DNA of 64,000 nt, taken from positions 157,896,575-157,960,574 of the forward strand of contig NC_134455.1 of assembly GCF_047948215.1 (NCBI RefSeq). Reading direction: 5' to 3'. The stretch's first letter is position 1. Each line of letters begins with the position of its first letter. The notes under the pieces were generated by a model. That model worked only from the letters and a program-made list of their open reading frames with translations, made no database searches and was not told the DNA's origin. Shown here one piece after another: positions 9,773-22,537 of the stretch. This DNA is from Lycorma delicatula. Its lineage: Eukaryota; Arthropoda; Insecta; Hemiptera; Fulgoridae. The position numbers and the translations under genes were made by a program.

Positions 9773-12700
9773 CTATTTTAAATAAACATATACATACTAG
9801 TTTACCATTTTAACATATTTTTAATTAGATTTAAGCCATATTTATCTCAATTTCATTGTAAAATTAAAAATATTAAGTTTTAAGTTTAAGTTAAAACTAT
9901 AAGTTTTTGAACATGTTCAAAAACATAAATAATTAATGTTAAGTTTAAGTTTTTTTAAAAATAAATAATTAACAACTTAGATAATTACATGAAAGTATGT
10001 TATTATAATAAAGCTTTTGGAAAAATAATGAATTGAAAACGTAATCATATTTTTATTAAATCATAACTTCATTAAAAAAATGAAGAATGAAATATTTTAA
10101 AAATAACAAATGGAAATTCTCATTTTTTTTTTATGGGTAAAGAATAAGGCTATCAAGCTTTAATAACTTGAAATACATTTGTAAGAAATACGGTTTAACA
10201 TTTCTTTGTTTTTTTAAAGCTGAGAAAAGTGAAAAAAAAAACTGTTCAACAAACAAGCCATTTGTCGTGTTTTTATTAAAGAAATAAAGTAAACAAATCT
10301 GTTAACAGTATACGAAAGAAAAACAAATGAATGTAAGCATTTTGAAATATTACTCAAAAAGAAATATTGAAAGGCGACCAGTGTTATAAAAACGAAGCGG
10401 CTTAAAAAGGCATACGCAAATATCGACTACAAGAATTTAAAAAGAAGAAAGTATATTAAAAAGTAAAATAAAATTAATGGTATTTCCTTTTATTAAATTT
10501 GTAGCAGGCGTTACATTATATTATATTGCAATGTATTTTCATGCACATATGCATTCGTGAAACAGGAATACAGAAATAAACTGCAAGTTATTAGGTTTCA
10601 TGATAAATCTCTTTTCACGAAATGTATATATATAAAAAAATGCTATTTACTACGTCCTTTATCAATTTGAATTGCTCTAACCAAATTATAATTTTCACTG
10701 ATTACAGCATTTACTCTAAAAATATGATGATCGCATTTCTACTTCACCGATTAATATTTTAGCTCTATTTATTTCATGCAGTTTGAATACCCTAAATTTG
10801 AACCAATTTTAACGAATAATCTTTATCCCTTCTATAGGAGATAATACAAGAAAATATGGTTTAAAAATAAAGAAATTATCTTCTAGTATCTATAGATGGC
10901 ATAATCTTCTATTGGACTGATTAGATGGGTTGACCTTGATATTCTTTTCCATTTATACTTAAAACATTTTCAAATTTCTTAATTGACCTTATTAAAATTG
11001 TGAAATTTGCATTGTTGTACAATTATGGTCTTAACAAAATCAGACACCCGCTGAAATCAATAAAAAACAATTGTTAGCTGATTGTTGTGCACTTTATTAA
11101 CATAATGAATGAAAAAGCTTTTGAAACTAAGCTGAAACGATAGAATGTACATACATACATCACAGAAGAGCGTTCCAGACGTGCCTAGATTCTTACCCAA
11201 CTATTATTTTTGTTGATGATAAAGTAAAAACCGATCATGGATTCTTCATCCAAGATTTGGAATACTGATATTTCCGGATGTTTCTAGAGCAGTATTTGAC
11301 ATAATTGCTTACAAAGATTTAGGTTTTCAAAAAAATATTTGTACGAGTGAAGTCATCGTGTATATAAATAAATAAACCGTAAATACATTCAAATGGATCC
11401 AAGAATTTTTTATATTCTATAAAGAAGAAAGCAATTAAGTTCTCGATTCGGTTTTTACAAGCAATGAAAAACTAGTTCTTACGTCCCTCCATTTAAAAAT
11501 ACTCATATAAAGAGATTTTCTTACTCTCGGTCATTATAAAAAAAAAGTCTATACACAAGCTGATAACCATGAGATCGGTTTAAAGCCATAAACGAATCAC
11601 TGTATTTTACATGCAACTGTATAGATTTTTTCATTGTGAGTTTTTTCTTGACGTATTTGAATTTAATTTGCTTTTTTACTAGGGGTGCAAAATTATCTTT
11701 TCCTTTGTGAGTTCCTGTGACTATGGATGCTTATACACTTATCTCTATTTAATTATTCTACTTTGGTTAACTCTTATATTTATGAACCTATTCGTTTAAA
11801 TTTATTTTGTTGCATAATTGCATTACCTATTTTAATTTATAACATCAATTCAATCTATGCTCCATTGAACAATTGTTTTTCAAGCCTATCATACAACATT
11901 CAAAGGTTTCATTATGATATACAAAATTGGTGAAAGCACCAGTTTACAAAGGACTTGCGTTATTAGACGTTTACATTTTTCATTAGTGATGTTGTTTGTT
12001 GGGAAATTTCAAATTTGAAGTTTCCAGTATCATACAGATTACAGTTACGGATTTTGTTCTGAACAAATCGCATCTGTTTGAATATTTGAAGAAATTTCTG
12101 GGAGGTAAGTGGTTTGTTAGTGGTATTAAATTTAGAAAAGTGATTGGCAATAATTAAACGGATTGCCATTTCTTCTAGATTGACTTGATTATCTGTCCTT
12201 AAATTTAACTAGAAGTAGTTTGAGAACTTTTCAACACGATTATACTTTTTTTTTATGAGTTTCATTATTACAATCACCAATAGCATAGTTGTTTTATAAA
12301 AAACGAAACATGTCTGTACGAGCAATTCAACTATTTTATTTTATTTTTTTTACTCCTTAGAGGTGGTAAATATTTTAACCCCGACGTAGACAGGAAGAAA
12401 AAGGATTTTATAAATGGGCACCAAGAAATATGATTCTGATAATTAAAAAAAGATTATTTTGTTACGAAAGAGACAGGTCCAAAGAAACTATACAAACCAA
12501 TAAAGAATTATTGTTAACAAAAGAATAACCATAAAAAAGGGAATTCAGTTATATGACGAAATGAACTTAAACGAATAAGTTCATAAATACTAGAATTAAC
12601 CAAACTAGAATAATTAACTAGACACAGATGTAGGAGTATCCATAGCCAAAGAACTCATAAAGGAAAAAGTAACTGTGGACACCTAGTAAAAAAGCAAATT

Positions 12701-13465
12701 AAATTCAAATTAAAATGAATTAAGAATTAAAAAAAGATTTATACAGTTGCTTGTGATATTTGTAAAACAACAGAAATTTCTTAGGATTCAATTCCTTACA
12801 TCTTTTTTCCCCGATATAACAGTAAAATTCACTGCTGCTAGAAAAAAAGACTGTACTTTTAAATAGTCATTATTAAAACTTACTTTTACACAAATCCATA
12901 AACTTTTGTGGTTCTTGAATAGTTAATTTTTAAGTATCTTATACATTCCATTTTTATAGATAATTCTATTACACCCCACTGTTTCCTGCATGAAATTTAT
13001 GAAATATGAAATTATAAAAAGAAAAAAATATTTACGCATTTTTTTCAAAAGAAATTAAACTTTCAGCACTTTGATGAACCTTTAGAGTTGTATTATCGAA
13101 AGAATATTTTTAAAAATATAAAATAAAATTAAGTAAAAATATTTTTAATTCTTTTTTTATATATATTTACCTGGTCTGATGGTATAAAATTGAATATTAT
13201 TTAATGCAAAAAATATTTTAGTATATGTTTATTTTAATTACTTATTATTGATAAATCAATTTATTACTATTTTTTTTTTTACTTATGGCATCTATACGGT
13301 GACCATTACCCATTTTATTCTAAAATACATATTACCATAACATCGTAAAATATATTAATGCATACTAATCGTTTACCTGTAAAAGTCTTACTTACCTTTT
13401 TTGAAGACTCCAGAATCATTATAAGGAAAGGTGTCATGAAACATAACATTATTAGGATTGAGGCT
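9773..13465. other. Long AT-rich stretch, no gene seen
   Basis: I see no recognisable domains, no paired splice signals around a convincing open frame and no clear element ends. Short open frames such as 11727-11933 (plus) and 11963-12169 (minus) have no motif support. The sequence could be intron or intergenic DNA. Confidence 0.5.
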
Positions 13466-13467
13466 TT

Positions 13468-14680
13468 TATTTTTATTTATTTTTTTTTGTTTTACGTCGG
13501 AAGTAGGAAAATTTGACTCAACCCAACGCTCAATAGCCCGTACATATTGGGTGTGTGGGGTTCACCGCCTGCTGCAGTGGAACCCATTAAAAAATCACTT
13601 CCTCACGCAACGTGATGCTGGAATTGCCATCGATGACATAACCTCAGCACCACGCGCGTCACGGCCACACCTCACATTCATACAAATATTTACACCTCTC
13701 ATTCACACTCTATTTACAAATATATATACACTACATAACACATTCAGACACCATTTACAATCAATAATATATACAACTCAAATACATATATCACAGCTAT
13801 GCCGGCCTCAGACAACAGGAACCGTTCCGCGGGAGCCATTGGTGACGACAATGCCGAGGCACCCCAATCACCCGCCCCCGAAGTCTGGGGCGCATCGGTG
13901 CCCTCAACCGACATCTCCGTTGTCCGCCTCGCAGTCCTCCTTTATCAGTTTCTGCTGTAGCACCCTTTTTAACCACCCTGCACACGCTGTCCATCCCTCA
14001 CCAGAAGAGAGCATCAACCACATGACTTCCCCCGGCCAGTTCAAATAGTCACGTGGTATCTCCTGTCTTCATCTGTGGCACACAAAGAAGGTGTGCTCCA
14101 CCGTATTCACGTCATCACAATACTACCAGTATTGTGATGACGTGAGTCGTTCGAGGTAGATCCCGAACGATCCATAACCCGACAACCACAGATCCGTCCA
14201 GAAGTCCACTCTCCATGCAGTTTATTGACCCAGGCAGCCACCTCTGGGATCATGGTATAAGTCCAGTGCCCCTCCTTCGCACTCCGCCACCTCCCCTGCC
14301 AGTCAATCAGCAAGCGGCCCCTCGCCTCCACTCTACCATCTATGGCTCTATCTCTTCTTTCTTTGGCCAGGAGGTCCAACGGCAGCATACCAGTCACCAC
14401 CAGTAAGACATCCAATGATACCGACCGATAGAGCCCCACAACTCTTATCGCCAGATTCCTATATACGACATTTCTCACCACTCCAAAGGGCTCCCACCAT
14501 ACCGGTTCCGCATACAAAATCATCGATACCACGGTAGACGCCAGCATTCTGCGCTTGAATGTCAGGACCCCCGATATTGGTCATAAGCGTCAGCAATGCC
14601 GAGGACATTTTTTCCGCCTTCGTGGCCACTTGCTGCTCGTGAAGTGACAAACCCCTTGTCTATGGAGCCACACTCCCAAG
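13468..14680 (-). pseudogene. R1-like LINE 3' end (ORF2 C-terminus and 3' UTR)
   Basis: A T-rich run near 13470-13490 is the poly-A tail on the minus strand. The coding part, 14107-14547 plus a frame to 14650, gives ILYAEPVWWEPFG, VVGLYRSVSLDVLLVVTGML, PLDLLAKERRDRAIDGRV, WQGRWRSAKEGHWTYTMIP and AAWVNKLHGEW. This is the conserved C-terminal region after the palm of R1-clade ORF2. The copy is 5' truncated before the reverse transcriptase core. Its 3' UTR is GC-richer than the flanks. It is related to the 7070-8535 copy but clearly different in sequence. Confidence 0.75.
14107..14145. repeat. 18-bp perfect hairpin with 3-nt loop in the R1-like copy
   Basis: TCACGTCATCACAATACT at 14107-14124 is followed by ACC and its exact reverse complement at 14128-14145. 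It sits at the end of the recognisable ORF2 reading. Confidence 0.9.
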
Positions 14681-14689
14681 TATTTTGCC

Positions 14690-15140
14690 ACTTTCTTTAA
14701 AAGATTCTATCGTTATTCTCTCATTTTTTCATCCCTTTAGGGTTTCTTCATTTCAAATTTTATCGACTTATCTGTTTTCCACATCTTCCTCTAACAGCAA
14801 ATTAAAATTTTTCCATTCTATTTGCTTCTGTTTTTTCTCTTACCCACGTTTTACTAACACAAACCGACACATTTCACACAAATGTTTTCATAACTTTATT
14901 TCTAATTTTTAGATCTATATATAACACTAACCGACTTCCTTTATTTAATAGCTTCATTATTGTGCCAGTATGTTTTTCTGGTACAATGAATCTTTTGAGC
15001 TTCATTTTCACCCATTGAACAGCTTTTCTATTAAATTCTTTTACAATTTTTTCTATGCGTAATTTAAAATATGACCAAGATATTGTACATCCTTGCCTCT
15101 CTAATTTTTTTAAATTATTTCTCGCTTCCATCATCTATCA
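14690..15140 (-). pseudogene. Degraded LINE fragment, possibly RTE-type C-terminal region
   Basis: An 86-codon minus-strand frame (14874-15134) continues after a stop into SKTWVREKTEANRMEKF. The phrase KIRNKVMKTFV followed by an xxSxTWxRxxxxxxRMExF pattern resembles the region around VRKRFLKVYVWSVALYGSETWT in the RTE-type LINE at 4251-5932. The similarity is weak, so class and strand are tentative. Confidence 0.35.
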
Positions 15141-17944
15141 TCTACTTTTATAGCTGCTACTCTTATAGATTGTAAACAATTTATTCATAAATTCATAAAA
15201 TATTAGTTTTACAAAACTAAATAGACACAAACAGTTATTAAACAAATAAACTAATTTTTACATTAGTAAGTCGGTAAAAGAAATGTTTGTTATATTTTGA
15301 TATTAAATTATTCATATATATATAGTACCTGTCAGGAAGTTCATTATTTTAAAAACAGTTGGCTTATACGTGATTTCATATATCTTTTAAAATTAAAGGT
15401 TATGTCACATTTATATTCTGGGCATATAAGCCTATATATACACTTTGTAGATTCCATCTGTATTCAAGCCAACTCATATAAATATCCTAGTTTTATTATG
15501 AATACATTTTACGAGATGTACGAGTAATATATAATACTACTGATAATATATTTTTGTTACTGAAATTACGTATTGTTAAAAAGATAAAATTATAATTTTA
15601 ACTGATGTAATAGCAAGATTTGTTTAAATAGAATCTGTTTAAAGAATATTGATTGTAAAATCTCGTTTTAAATATATTAATAAAATTCACTTACTTAATT
15701 TGAACTTGAATTCTATTCCTTTTCACATTTCTTCTTTTGCTTTCAATCCTATCATAAAATTCAATTCGGGTGATGATAACACGAAAGTGTTTTTCGCTCT
15801 GAAAGAGCAAAAAAAAACTCAATTAGACTCAAGTATAGACGTGTTTGTTCTAAATAATACAATATATTCAATAAAAATAAAAACAACAGCGGAACCGTGA
15901 TTATCAGAACCAATTAAAGCAGGGTTTTGTCCAATAATATAACTTGATAATTCTGGTAGAGATATTTGGAAAGAAAATTTTACAAACATTTACATACAAC
16001 CTAATAGATTAGTAAATGGAGAGGTGATAAGAATTATACGGAGAAATTCGATATGTAGAAACATGCTCTGAAAATATCGTTTTACTAATTCATCAGAGTT
16101 AAAAATAAAAAATAAATGACGATGACTAATTTTACTTTTAGTTCTAATAATGTTTTTTGTTTAACTCAATACAATAATCATTCAGTGACTTTTAGTATAA
16201 AATATAAAAATATGTAGTCTTTTCCATTATGAATCTGCTATTTCTTGACCGTAATAATCACTGTTATTTATCTTGTGAGCATGACTTAACTTCTTTTATT
16301 TAAGGTTTGTAGAATAATCATTTATTATTTATTAATTGTTACTTATTTTCATAAATTGTATAATATGTGGTGCCGCTAAGTCGTGTAATATGTGTTCTTA
16401 TGTAATACGAGGATATAAATCTTATTAGCAGGTTTCCGTATTCCGGTATTAACGTAAATTAATACAAGTTAGTAATTAACGTAGTAATACAAGTTAGTCA
16501 CGCAGTATAACAAAAAACCTTACAACAAAGTTACAATATTTCCTGGTATTGATTATTTATTAATATTTAGTGTAAAAATAATAATACATAAATAAAGTTA
16601 AATAAATTTTATTTTTTGTGGTGCGGATAATGAATGATGATTTTTTTGTTGTAAAATTATCATTATATGCTTAAATAAACAATAAAAAGTCTTAAAAATA
16701 AAAATATTGTTATTTTAAATTTTGTTTACTTCCCCACCACCAAAATAACCTACTAAGATTTTTTTTTATTCTCTACGATAACTAAGTTAAATGGAAACAA
16801 ATTTTAAACTTCCACTAAAAACTACAACCAATAAAACGTTATCTAAGATTTCTTTTTGGGGGTGAGGGATGAATTGATGAAATTTTATTGAGAAGTTTTT
16901 ATTTAAACTTTTAATAATATTTTAGTTTAAATTATCCAAATATTTTTTTTTTAAATTCAAAAACAAAGATTCTTTGATCGGCTATCCACACCCAATATTG
17001 CCCCTGAAGTAAGTTTTTTGAGTCACTTGCACTACTACTTTGCCTAAGAAGGCAAAGATCGGTTAAAAAATAGGCAATATATAAAAGATAGATTTTTACA
17101 TTTTTGTGGAAGGGGAAACTTTGGGGTAAATTATTTTAAAGAATATTAAAGTAAAGATGCACGCATGTACTGAGCTTAATATAAAGTGGGGTTATGTTTG
17201 CAAAATTTTGAGAAAACTGACCCCAAAAAACTATCTACCCCATCCCCTAAAAATATTGTCCCCAAACTTTTAACAATATACTGCCCCACACACGAGTCTC
17301 TTTACAAAATTTCATAAAAATTGGTTCATACAGTCAAAAGTTATTAAGTTCAACACGCCGACGCACGTACAAACATTACCCCTACTTGGGTTTTGTTGGA
17401 GTTCCGGTGTCATGAAACATTGAGAGAAATGCAAAAAAATCAATATCCCATTTTTTGACCGATTACCTACCATATTTTGCTTCTTGCAGCACAGCTCCAG
17501 AGTGATGACGCCAGCAAAGTAAAAACACGGCAAAAAAATATTTATATTAACGGAAAAAAATTATATTACACATATATTTATATTATATATTATCTAAAAA
17601 AAAAATATAGGCAATACTTCAGCATCTACGTTACCAATAAAAAAGTAAACGTAACTAATGGATGACAGGATTATAAATTTTAAATTGAAATCAGCAAATG
17701 GAGAACAAATGTCTTGAAAAGGAGGTAAACTTTTTACTCAATAATCAGTACGTTAAATAAGTGGCGAAATCACAAAAAAAAAACGATTTTAACTACACTG
17801 GATTGCATTATCGCCAATGTGTATATTAAGCCAAACAAACTTTAATTAAAATTGAACAAACGTACGCAAATAAGTAAAAAAATTTAAATACTTAACGTTA
17901 GAAAACTTAAAGAGCATAATGTGAAAATCATATTTTGTAAATAG
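15141..17944. other. AT-rich stretch, no firm gene
   Basis: An open frame at 15649-15900 (83 codons, plus) continues beyond its stop in patches such as DIWKENFTNIYIQPNRLVNG, so it may be a decayed coding sequence, but I cannot name it. Around 17230-17360 is CAAAATTTCATAAAAATTGG followed by GTTCATACAG, a phrase style common in insect interspersed repeats. The rest shows only AT-rich runs. Confidence 0.4.
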
Positions 17945-18645
17945 AGTTATATAATCTTTTTTTTTCTTTTTAACTCAGTTGTTTGGGCATCAACTTCTAA
18001 GGTCGATTTCAAAGAAGAATAAAATCATCAAAAGGATAAATTTTTGTTTTATTATCCAAGAATAATAAACATAACAAGAAAAAATTTTTAAAAAACGCAA
18101 ACGTATAACACTTACAGGTTGTAAACGGCCCTGACATTTACATACAAACACAAAATAAATCCAAAATATTAAACAAGCAATAAAATAGAATACTCAGAAA
18201 ACGTTAGACAGTACCATTATTATTGAGAACTCTACATTCGGGTGAAAAGTTCCTTCACAGAGAGGATTCTCAGTCAAGTATAATACATTCTGACTTCGTC
18301 GATGGCTTACTATGAACGCGTGAGTAATTTGCTACCATCTAGGTAAGCAACTACTTTTTTCTTCTTTACCATTTTCTAAATCAGCAGTAATACTATTTCT
18401 TAGTCCGTACCTCTGTCTGAAATTTTCATAACCGGTATACTCTTCCTGTAGATGCTTAACAGTAAGTTATTTATTTACTGCACATTGGTCTTTCTTCGCC
18501 GGTTAAAAAGTATGAATTATTATTTGCGGGTGACTGATTCTGAGTTTGATCATCCCCCACCGAGTCAGTTTCGTCGTTTAAGTGGTATTAATCAAACAAA
18601 CCGAAATACAGGTGTTGCACTGCACATTCATTAAAAATGTAAAAC
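17945..18645 (-). mobile_element. 3' end of an I-like LINE, 5' truncated and diverged
   Basis: The segment aligns by eye to the 3' end of the I-like LINE at 32137-37780. Shared landmarks in the same order are GGGCATCAACTTCTAAGGTC near the tail, a ...CTTACAGGTTGTAAACGGCCC block, GTATACTCTTCCTGTAGATGCTTAACAGT-like text, and CACATTGGTCTTTCTTCGCC then GGGTGACTGATTCTGAGTTT. Only the 3' UTR and the last part of ORF2 are present. Confidence 0.75.
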
Positions 18646-18789
18646 TGACAAATAGCATATTAGGTTATATTAAATATTCTGACCGTCTTTCAAGCGATGT
18701 CGTGTGAAAATTATTATAAAAATAGACTGAAGGTACTTAAGTTTTCTCTATATTTACCTTCTGAGATTGTTTTTATTTAATGCGATTTT

Positions 18790-20025
18790 ATATCTGTTAT
18801 ACACTAATAAATAAACTTCTTATGGTTTTTGTCCACGGTAATCTCAAAATCCTTTCAACCGATTTTAATTAAACTTCTGCCGCTCATAGCAAGCGCTGAG
18901 CACAAGGTTTTTCACTTTGATATCAATATGTTAAAAAGAATCGATCAACCACAGTCGAAGTTAATACAAATTTTATTCACTTACCTTCTTCACACGCCCA
19001 CAAGTTAGTCCGACAATGCACCTCATTACTCGTTCCACCTCTCTGCCACCACCATCATGTCGTACAGTTTCTTCAGTGGCGAAGTCGAAAAAGATCTATG
19101 GACTCATAGAGATTATAAATTTGCACGATGATGCGTGGTTATGTGTACGTGTAATACTAGCACCAACAAATGAACAAGTAAATGCCCCCGTAAACAGTTA
19201 CATACTGCAAGAATTTCAAACAGACGAAAAAACGTACCACACCATTAATACAGTTTTCAGCAAAGAGGATGCAGTTCACTGTCATCCAAATTTTTGAATT
19301 CTTTATCAGTATGAGGATTTTCAATTCACGTATTAAAGTTAAAAGTAGGTGTTCAGTTACACTTATGGGAAATTTAAAGTCACCACAGTTATTTAATCGA
19401 ACTCGATTGAAAGTTAAATTTCTAGAGTAACATACCATTGAAGCGACTATTTTAACACGCTATGGTAAAGGACAAACTGTATTTATCCAGAGAATTCCAA
19501 TTATACCTAATAACTTTCCGTTTCAATATAAAAAAACTCCTTTTTCCAGTTAATATACGTTTTGCAATGACTATCAATACGTCACAAGGTCAACTTTACG
19601 TACAGCTGGTGTATATTTACGAGCTGCTTACTTTTCTCATGAGCAGATGTATGTGGTATGTTCTTAAATAATCAAAAGCAACAAGCTTTTTGATTGCTGT
19701 GGTAATGGAAGAACTAAAAATGTAGTTTATAACAAGGCCCCATGTAAAAATGGATATAAAAACACTATTTTCATTATTCTACAGAAATAAAGATTTCATC
19801 TATCTTTCTATTTATATGAATCGTGTTACTACATGTTCACAAATATATCAAATATTGAATTTATATATCAAGGAACATGAACGATGAATCAATCTATTAT
19901 TTCATACTTTGAATATCCATAAATCACGATAAGAAATATTTTACACCTACTGTTAGGGATTTGTAAACCCGAAAATTGCTACAATTCTTTTCATAGTCGC
20001 GTTAGAAGCCAAGCGTAGCTGCTAG
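18790..20025 (+). mobile_element. Helitron-like remnant (candidate boundaries)
   Basis: The block carries a Helitron-type helicase C-terminal part at 19105-19745. It ends at AAGCGTAGCTGCTAG followed by T, which fits the CTRR|T 3' end rule and resembles the hairpin end of the Helitron at 57.6 kb. A candidate 5' start, TCTGTTATACACTAATAAAT, lies near 18791. No Rep domain is present. The helicase evidence is firm; the ends are tentative. Confidence 0.45.
19105..19745 (+). pseudogene. Pif1-like Helitron helicase C-terminal fragment
   Basis: Plus-strand frames give WLCVRVILAPTNEQVNAPVN, then a KTYHTINTVFSKEDAVHCHP-like stretch, LKLKVGVQLHLWE, FPVNIRFAMTINTSQGQ and YFSHEQMYVVC. These are conserved motifs of the second RecA-like half of Pif1-family Helitron helicases (xxERAILAPTNxxVxxxN; FPxRLAFAMTINKSQGQ; [12 protein letters not shown]). 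The Walker A half is absent, and several frameshifts separate the motifs. Confidence 0.7.
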
Positions 20026-21756
20026 TACTAAATAATCTTTTAATAGTTTATTCAAGTTTTTTATATTTTTTCTTTATGTTTTTAATAATGTGTATTACGT
20101 TATTAAACTTTTACTTATAATTACAGCACGCAAATATATTTTCTTAAATTGTTATCTGTATTATACACTGGTAAAATAATGTTTTTAATTTTTTCAACTG
20201 TTTTATATACTTTATCTTTTTTCCATCAGTTTAGGTAATTCCAAACTTTTCAGTTAGTTTCAATCAGTTTTGTTCTTCAGCATCCTGTAAAAAGATTTAT
20301 TTACTTTTATAAATATTCTTTGTCCTAGACTAATGTTCCATGTTTCGACCATACTCGTACATGGTCGGTGTGGCGGTTCCGAGCTAGCATATTTTTTTGT
20401 TTTCTATCCACTAATTAGTAATAATTTCTACTCTACGTACATTAGTAATATACACGTATACTCGTATACTACTAACAGGTACCTTATCTCTACTCAGCAC
20501 ACAAGTCGATGACCTTAACTTATTTTAAAATGTCTCAAAATAATGTAAAACCATAGACAGATGAAGGTAAGGATATAATGCTCAGAAATTAACGAATAAA
20601 TTTCGAATGCGTATTTTATTATCTTCATTAATTTATAATTCGTTGACGGTATATAATACCTGTGTAACACTGTTTATTTTACAGTCTCGTTCATCATCGG
20701 AATTCGTGTAGATCAAACTCTTCTATCTGGAAATCGCACCGCGTCGGAAATGATATCCCTTCATTGAGTAACCTAATACGTAACTAAAATTCATTAACAT
20801 TTGATAAAAAGAACATTAATGGTTTTAATAGGCATGTCATAAATATTACCGATAATTGATACCTCCAACAATACTATACAAAAATCTGTTACTTCGTGTC
20901 AGTCATAGTTACGTCCTGATGCTTTGTAAAAGCGGTGATTTATTTATCAGGTGTAGCAGTTGTAAAAATTGTAGACAATCTGACATGAACTTGATAGAAA
21001 AACAAAGCTATCCTCAAAAACAAGAAATTTCTTCTTGGCTAGTCAGAAATAGGAGTATTGTGAACTCCCATTAGATTTTTTTCACTGAACAGTGAACAGA
21101 ATACTCGTGTTATTTACTGTTGGGTATGATCATTTTATGCCCATCAAAATTCAGATAATATTCAACGCAACGACTGACGATTTCATGCTTTTCTCCCACA
21201 GAAACTGTATATATGGTGAACATTTTTATGTCAGATATAGAAATCTGAAAATTAAACGGGTCAATAAAGTCAGAATGTTAGAGACGTCTGTAAAAGTCGT
21301 ATGTAAAAGTCTGAAAAAAGTTTTTAAAGGTAAAACTTATGTTATTAAACCACTTCAAAACTCTGTTGAACATCCAGCGTTAGATAAATTTGATTATAAA
21401 AAGGTTTACAAGCTACCATGGCAAAGGAAAACATGAAATGTTCAAAGAAATATATGAAGGTATATATGTATTTACAAAAAAGTAATGAGGTTGAGATATT
21501 ATTACAGAATGTAAAACCAAGAAAATAGAGAATTACCTAATCAGTAATAATTAATCTAAGGAAAAACAGACTATAAGAATATTAGTCAATTTGTTTATTA
21601 AATAATCCACTATAATTTTTGTTATGTAACAGAAAGACATGTTTTTCATTTTATTAATTATTAGATAAAATAAATTTAAATCATTAAAATATTAACGCTT
21701 ATTAATGATTTTTTTCTTTTGTTTTTTAATTAATGAAATTTTTTAACATGTTTCAG
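20026..21756. other. Probable intron or 5' flank of the receptor gene
   Basis: This stretch lies directly upstream of the receptor exon. Two open frames (20856-21074 and 21092-21436, plus) are not recognised; the second encodes a basic 114-residue sequence. I could not find the expected exon for transmembrane helix 6 here, so upstream exons are probably farther away or outside the window. Confidence 0.4.
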
Positions 21757-21878
21757 TTAAGCGAAGAACTGCAGAAAGCTATATTCTTTTTTGGAATGTC
21801 TAATAGTTTAGTAAATCCAATAATATATGGAGCTTTCCATTTGTGGAGACCATCAAAGAAGAAAAAAGATAGTCTTCG
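21757..21878 (+). CDS. Internal exon of an insect AKH/ACP/corazonin-type GPCR (transmembrane helix 7)
   Basis: A pyrimidine-rich tract and AACATGTTTCAG precede the exon, and CG|GTAAGT closes it. The 122-bp exon reads without stops as LSEELQKAI, FFFGMSNSLVNPIIYGAF, HLWRPSKKKKDSLR. NPIIY is the NPxxY motif at the cytoplasmic end of helix 7 of class A receptors, followed by a basic juxtamembrane stretch that would begin helix 8. The SNSLVNPxxYGAFHL pattern is typical of the GnRH-related insect receptors. To my memory it is closest to the ACP (AKH/corazonin-related peptide) receptor, with AKH or corazonin receptors as alternatives. These receptors sit in the plasma membrane and couple peptide hormones to G proteins. 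The exon starts in phase 0 and ends after two bases of a codon. It is intact and shows no decay, unlike its surroundings. Confidence 0.8.
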
Positions 21879-22537
21879 GTAAGTAGAACGTCAAATTGTA
21901 ATTCCAACCTTTTACTTTAGCAAATAAAAGCTTTGAATATTTTACAAATATTAGAATATGCATTCTCAGGAATGAATTAATTCTTATGTTAATATAAAAT
22001 TTTCTATTCTATTTAATACACCCAATTTTCTTTTTAGTTACATTTTGGTTAGCTGCACTTTTTATTACGATATGAAATTATTTTAACTCTGTTAGCCTGA
22101 TTCTGTTCTACAACTCAGAATATCAAGGGCAAATCGAACTAAAAATAATGACACATCAGTAATTCCCTTTCACGAACAATATTATCATTTTAGTATTTTA
22201 TAGTATATTAAATAAGGTGAATATGCTTATTGTAAATTTGAAGAAATCATTATAATTCCTCATTTTAATTTTACTGATTTTACTCCATATAAAAAACTCA
22301 CTCTTTTTATCCAGTGGTTTTTACTCACGTATCCTTGTTTAGAAAAGCAGTTTCATGCTGAAAATAACAGACTTATTTATTCGGTAGAATACTTTTGAAA
22401 TAGAAATATAAAATAATTAAATGAAAAGAACATGCCTGAATACTCGTATAATTAAATAAAATGAAAAGTGGGAAGTTTTCTCCCCAGAAATTTATTATAG
22501 CGAAATTTTCTTATTTATTTTAATACTTTTATTTCAG
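21879..22537 (+). other. Inferred GT-AG intron between two receptor exons
   Basis: The donor is GTAAGTAG and the acceptor is CTTTTATTTCAG after a T-rich tract. The 659-bp intron is AT-rich with no recognised element. Joining phases 2 and 1 across it keeps the reading frame open. Confidence 0.65.

Noticed and set aside
11997..12092. Exon between CCAG and GGAG|GTAAGT on plus
   Set aside because: Splice-like signals flank a short open frame, but the translation has no recognisable motif and an overlapping minus frame is equally open.
13458..14048. 196-codon plus-strand frame
   Set aside because: It lies antisense to the 3' UTR and C-terminus of an R1-like LINE, and its Pro/His/Ser-rich text has no motif.
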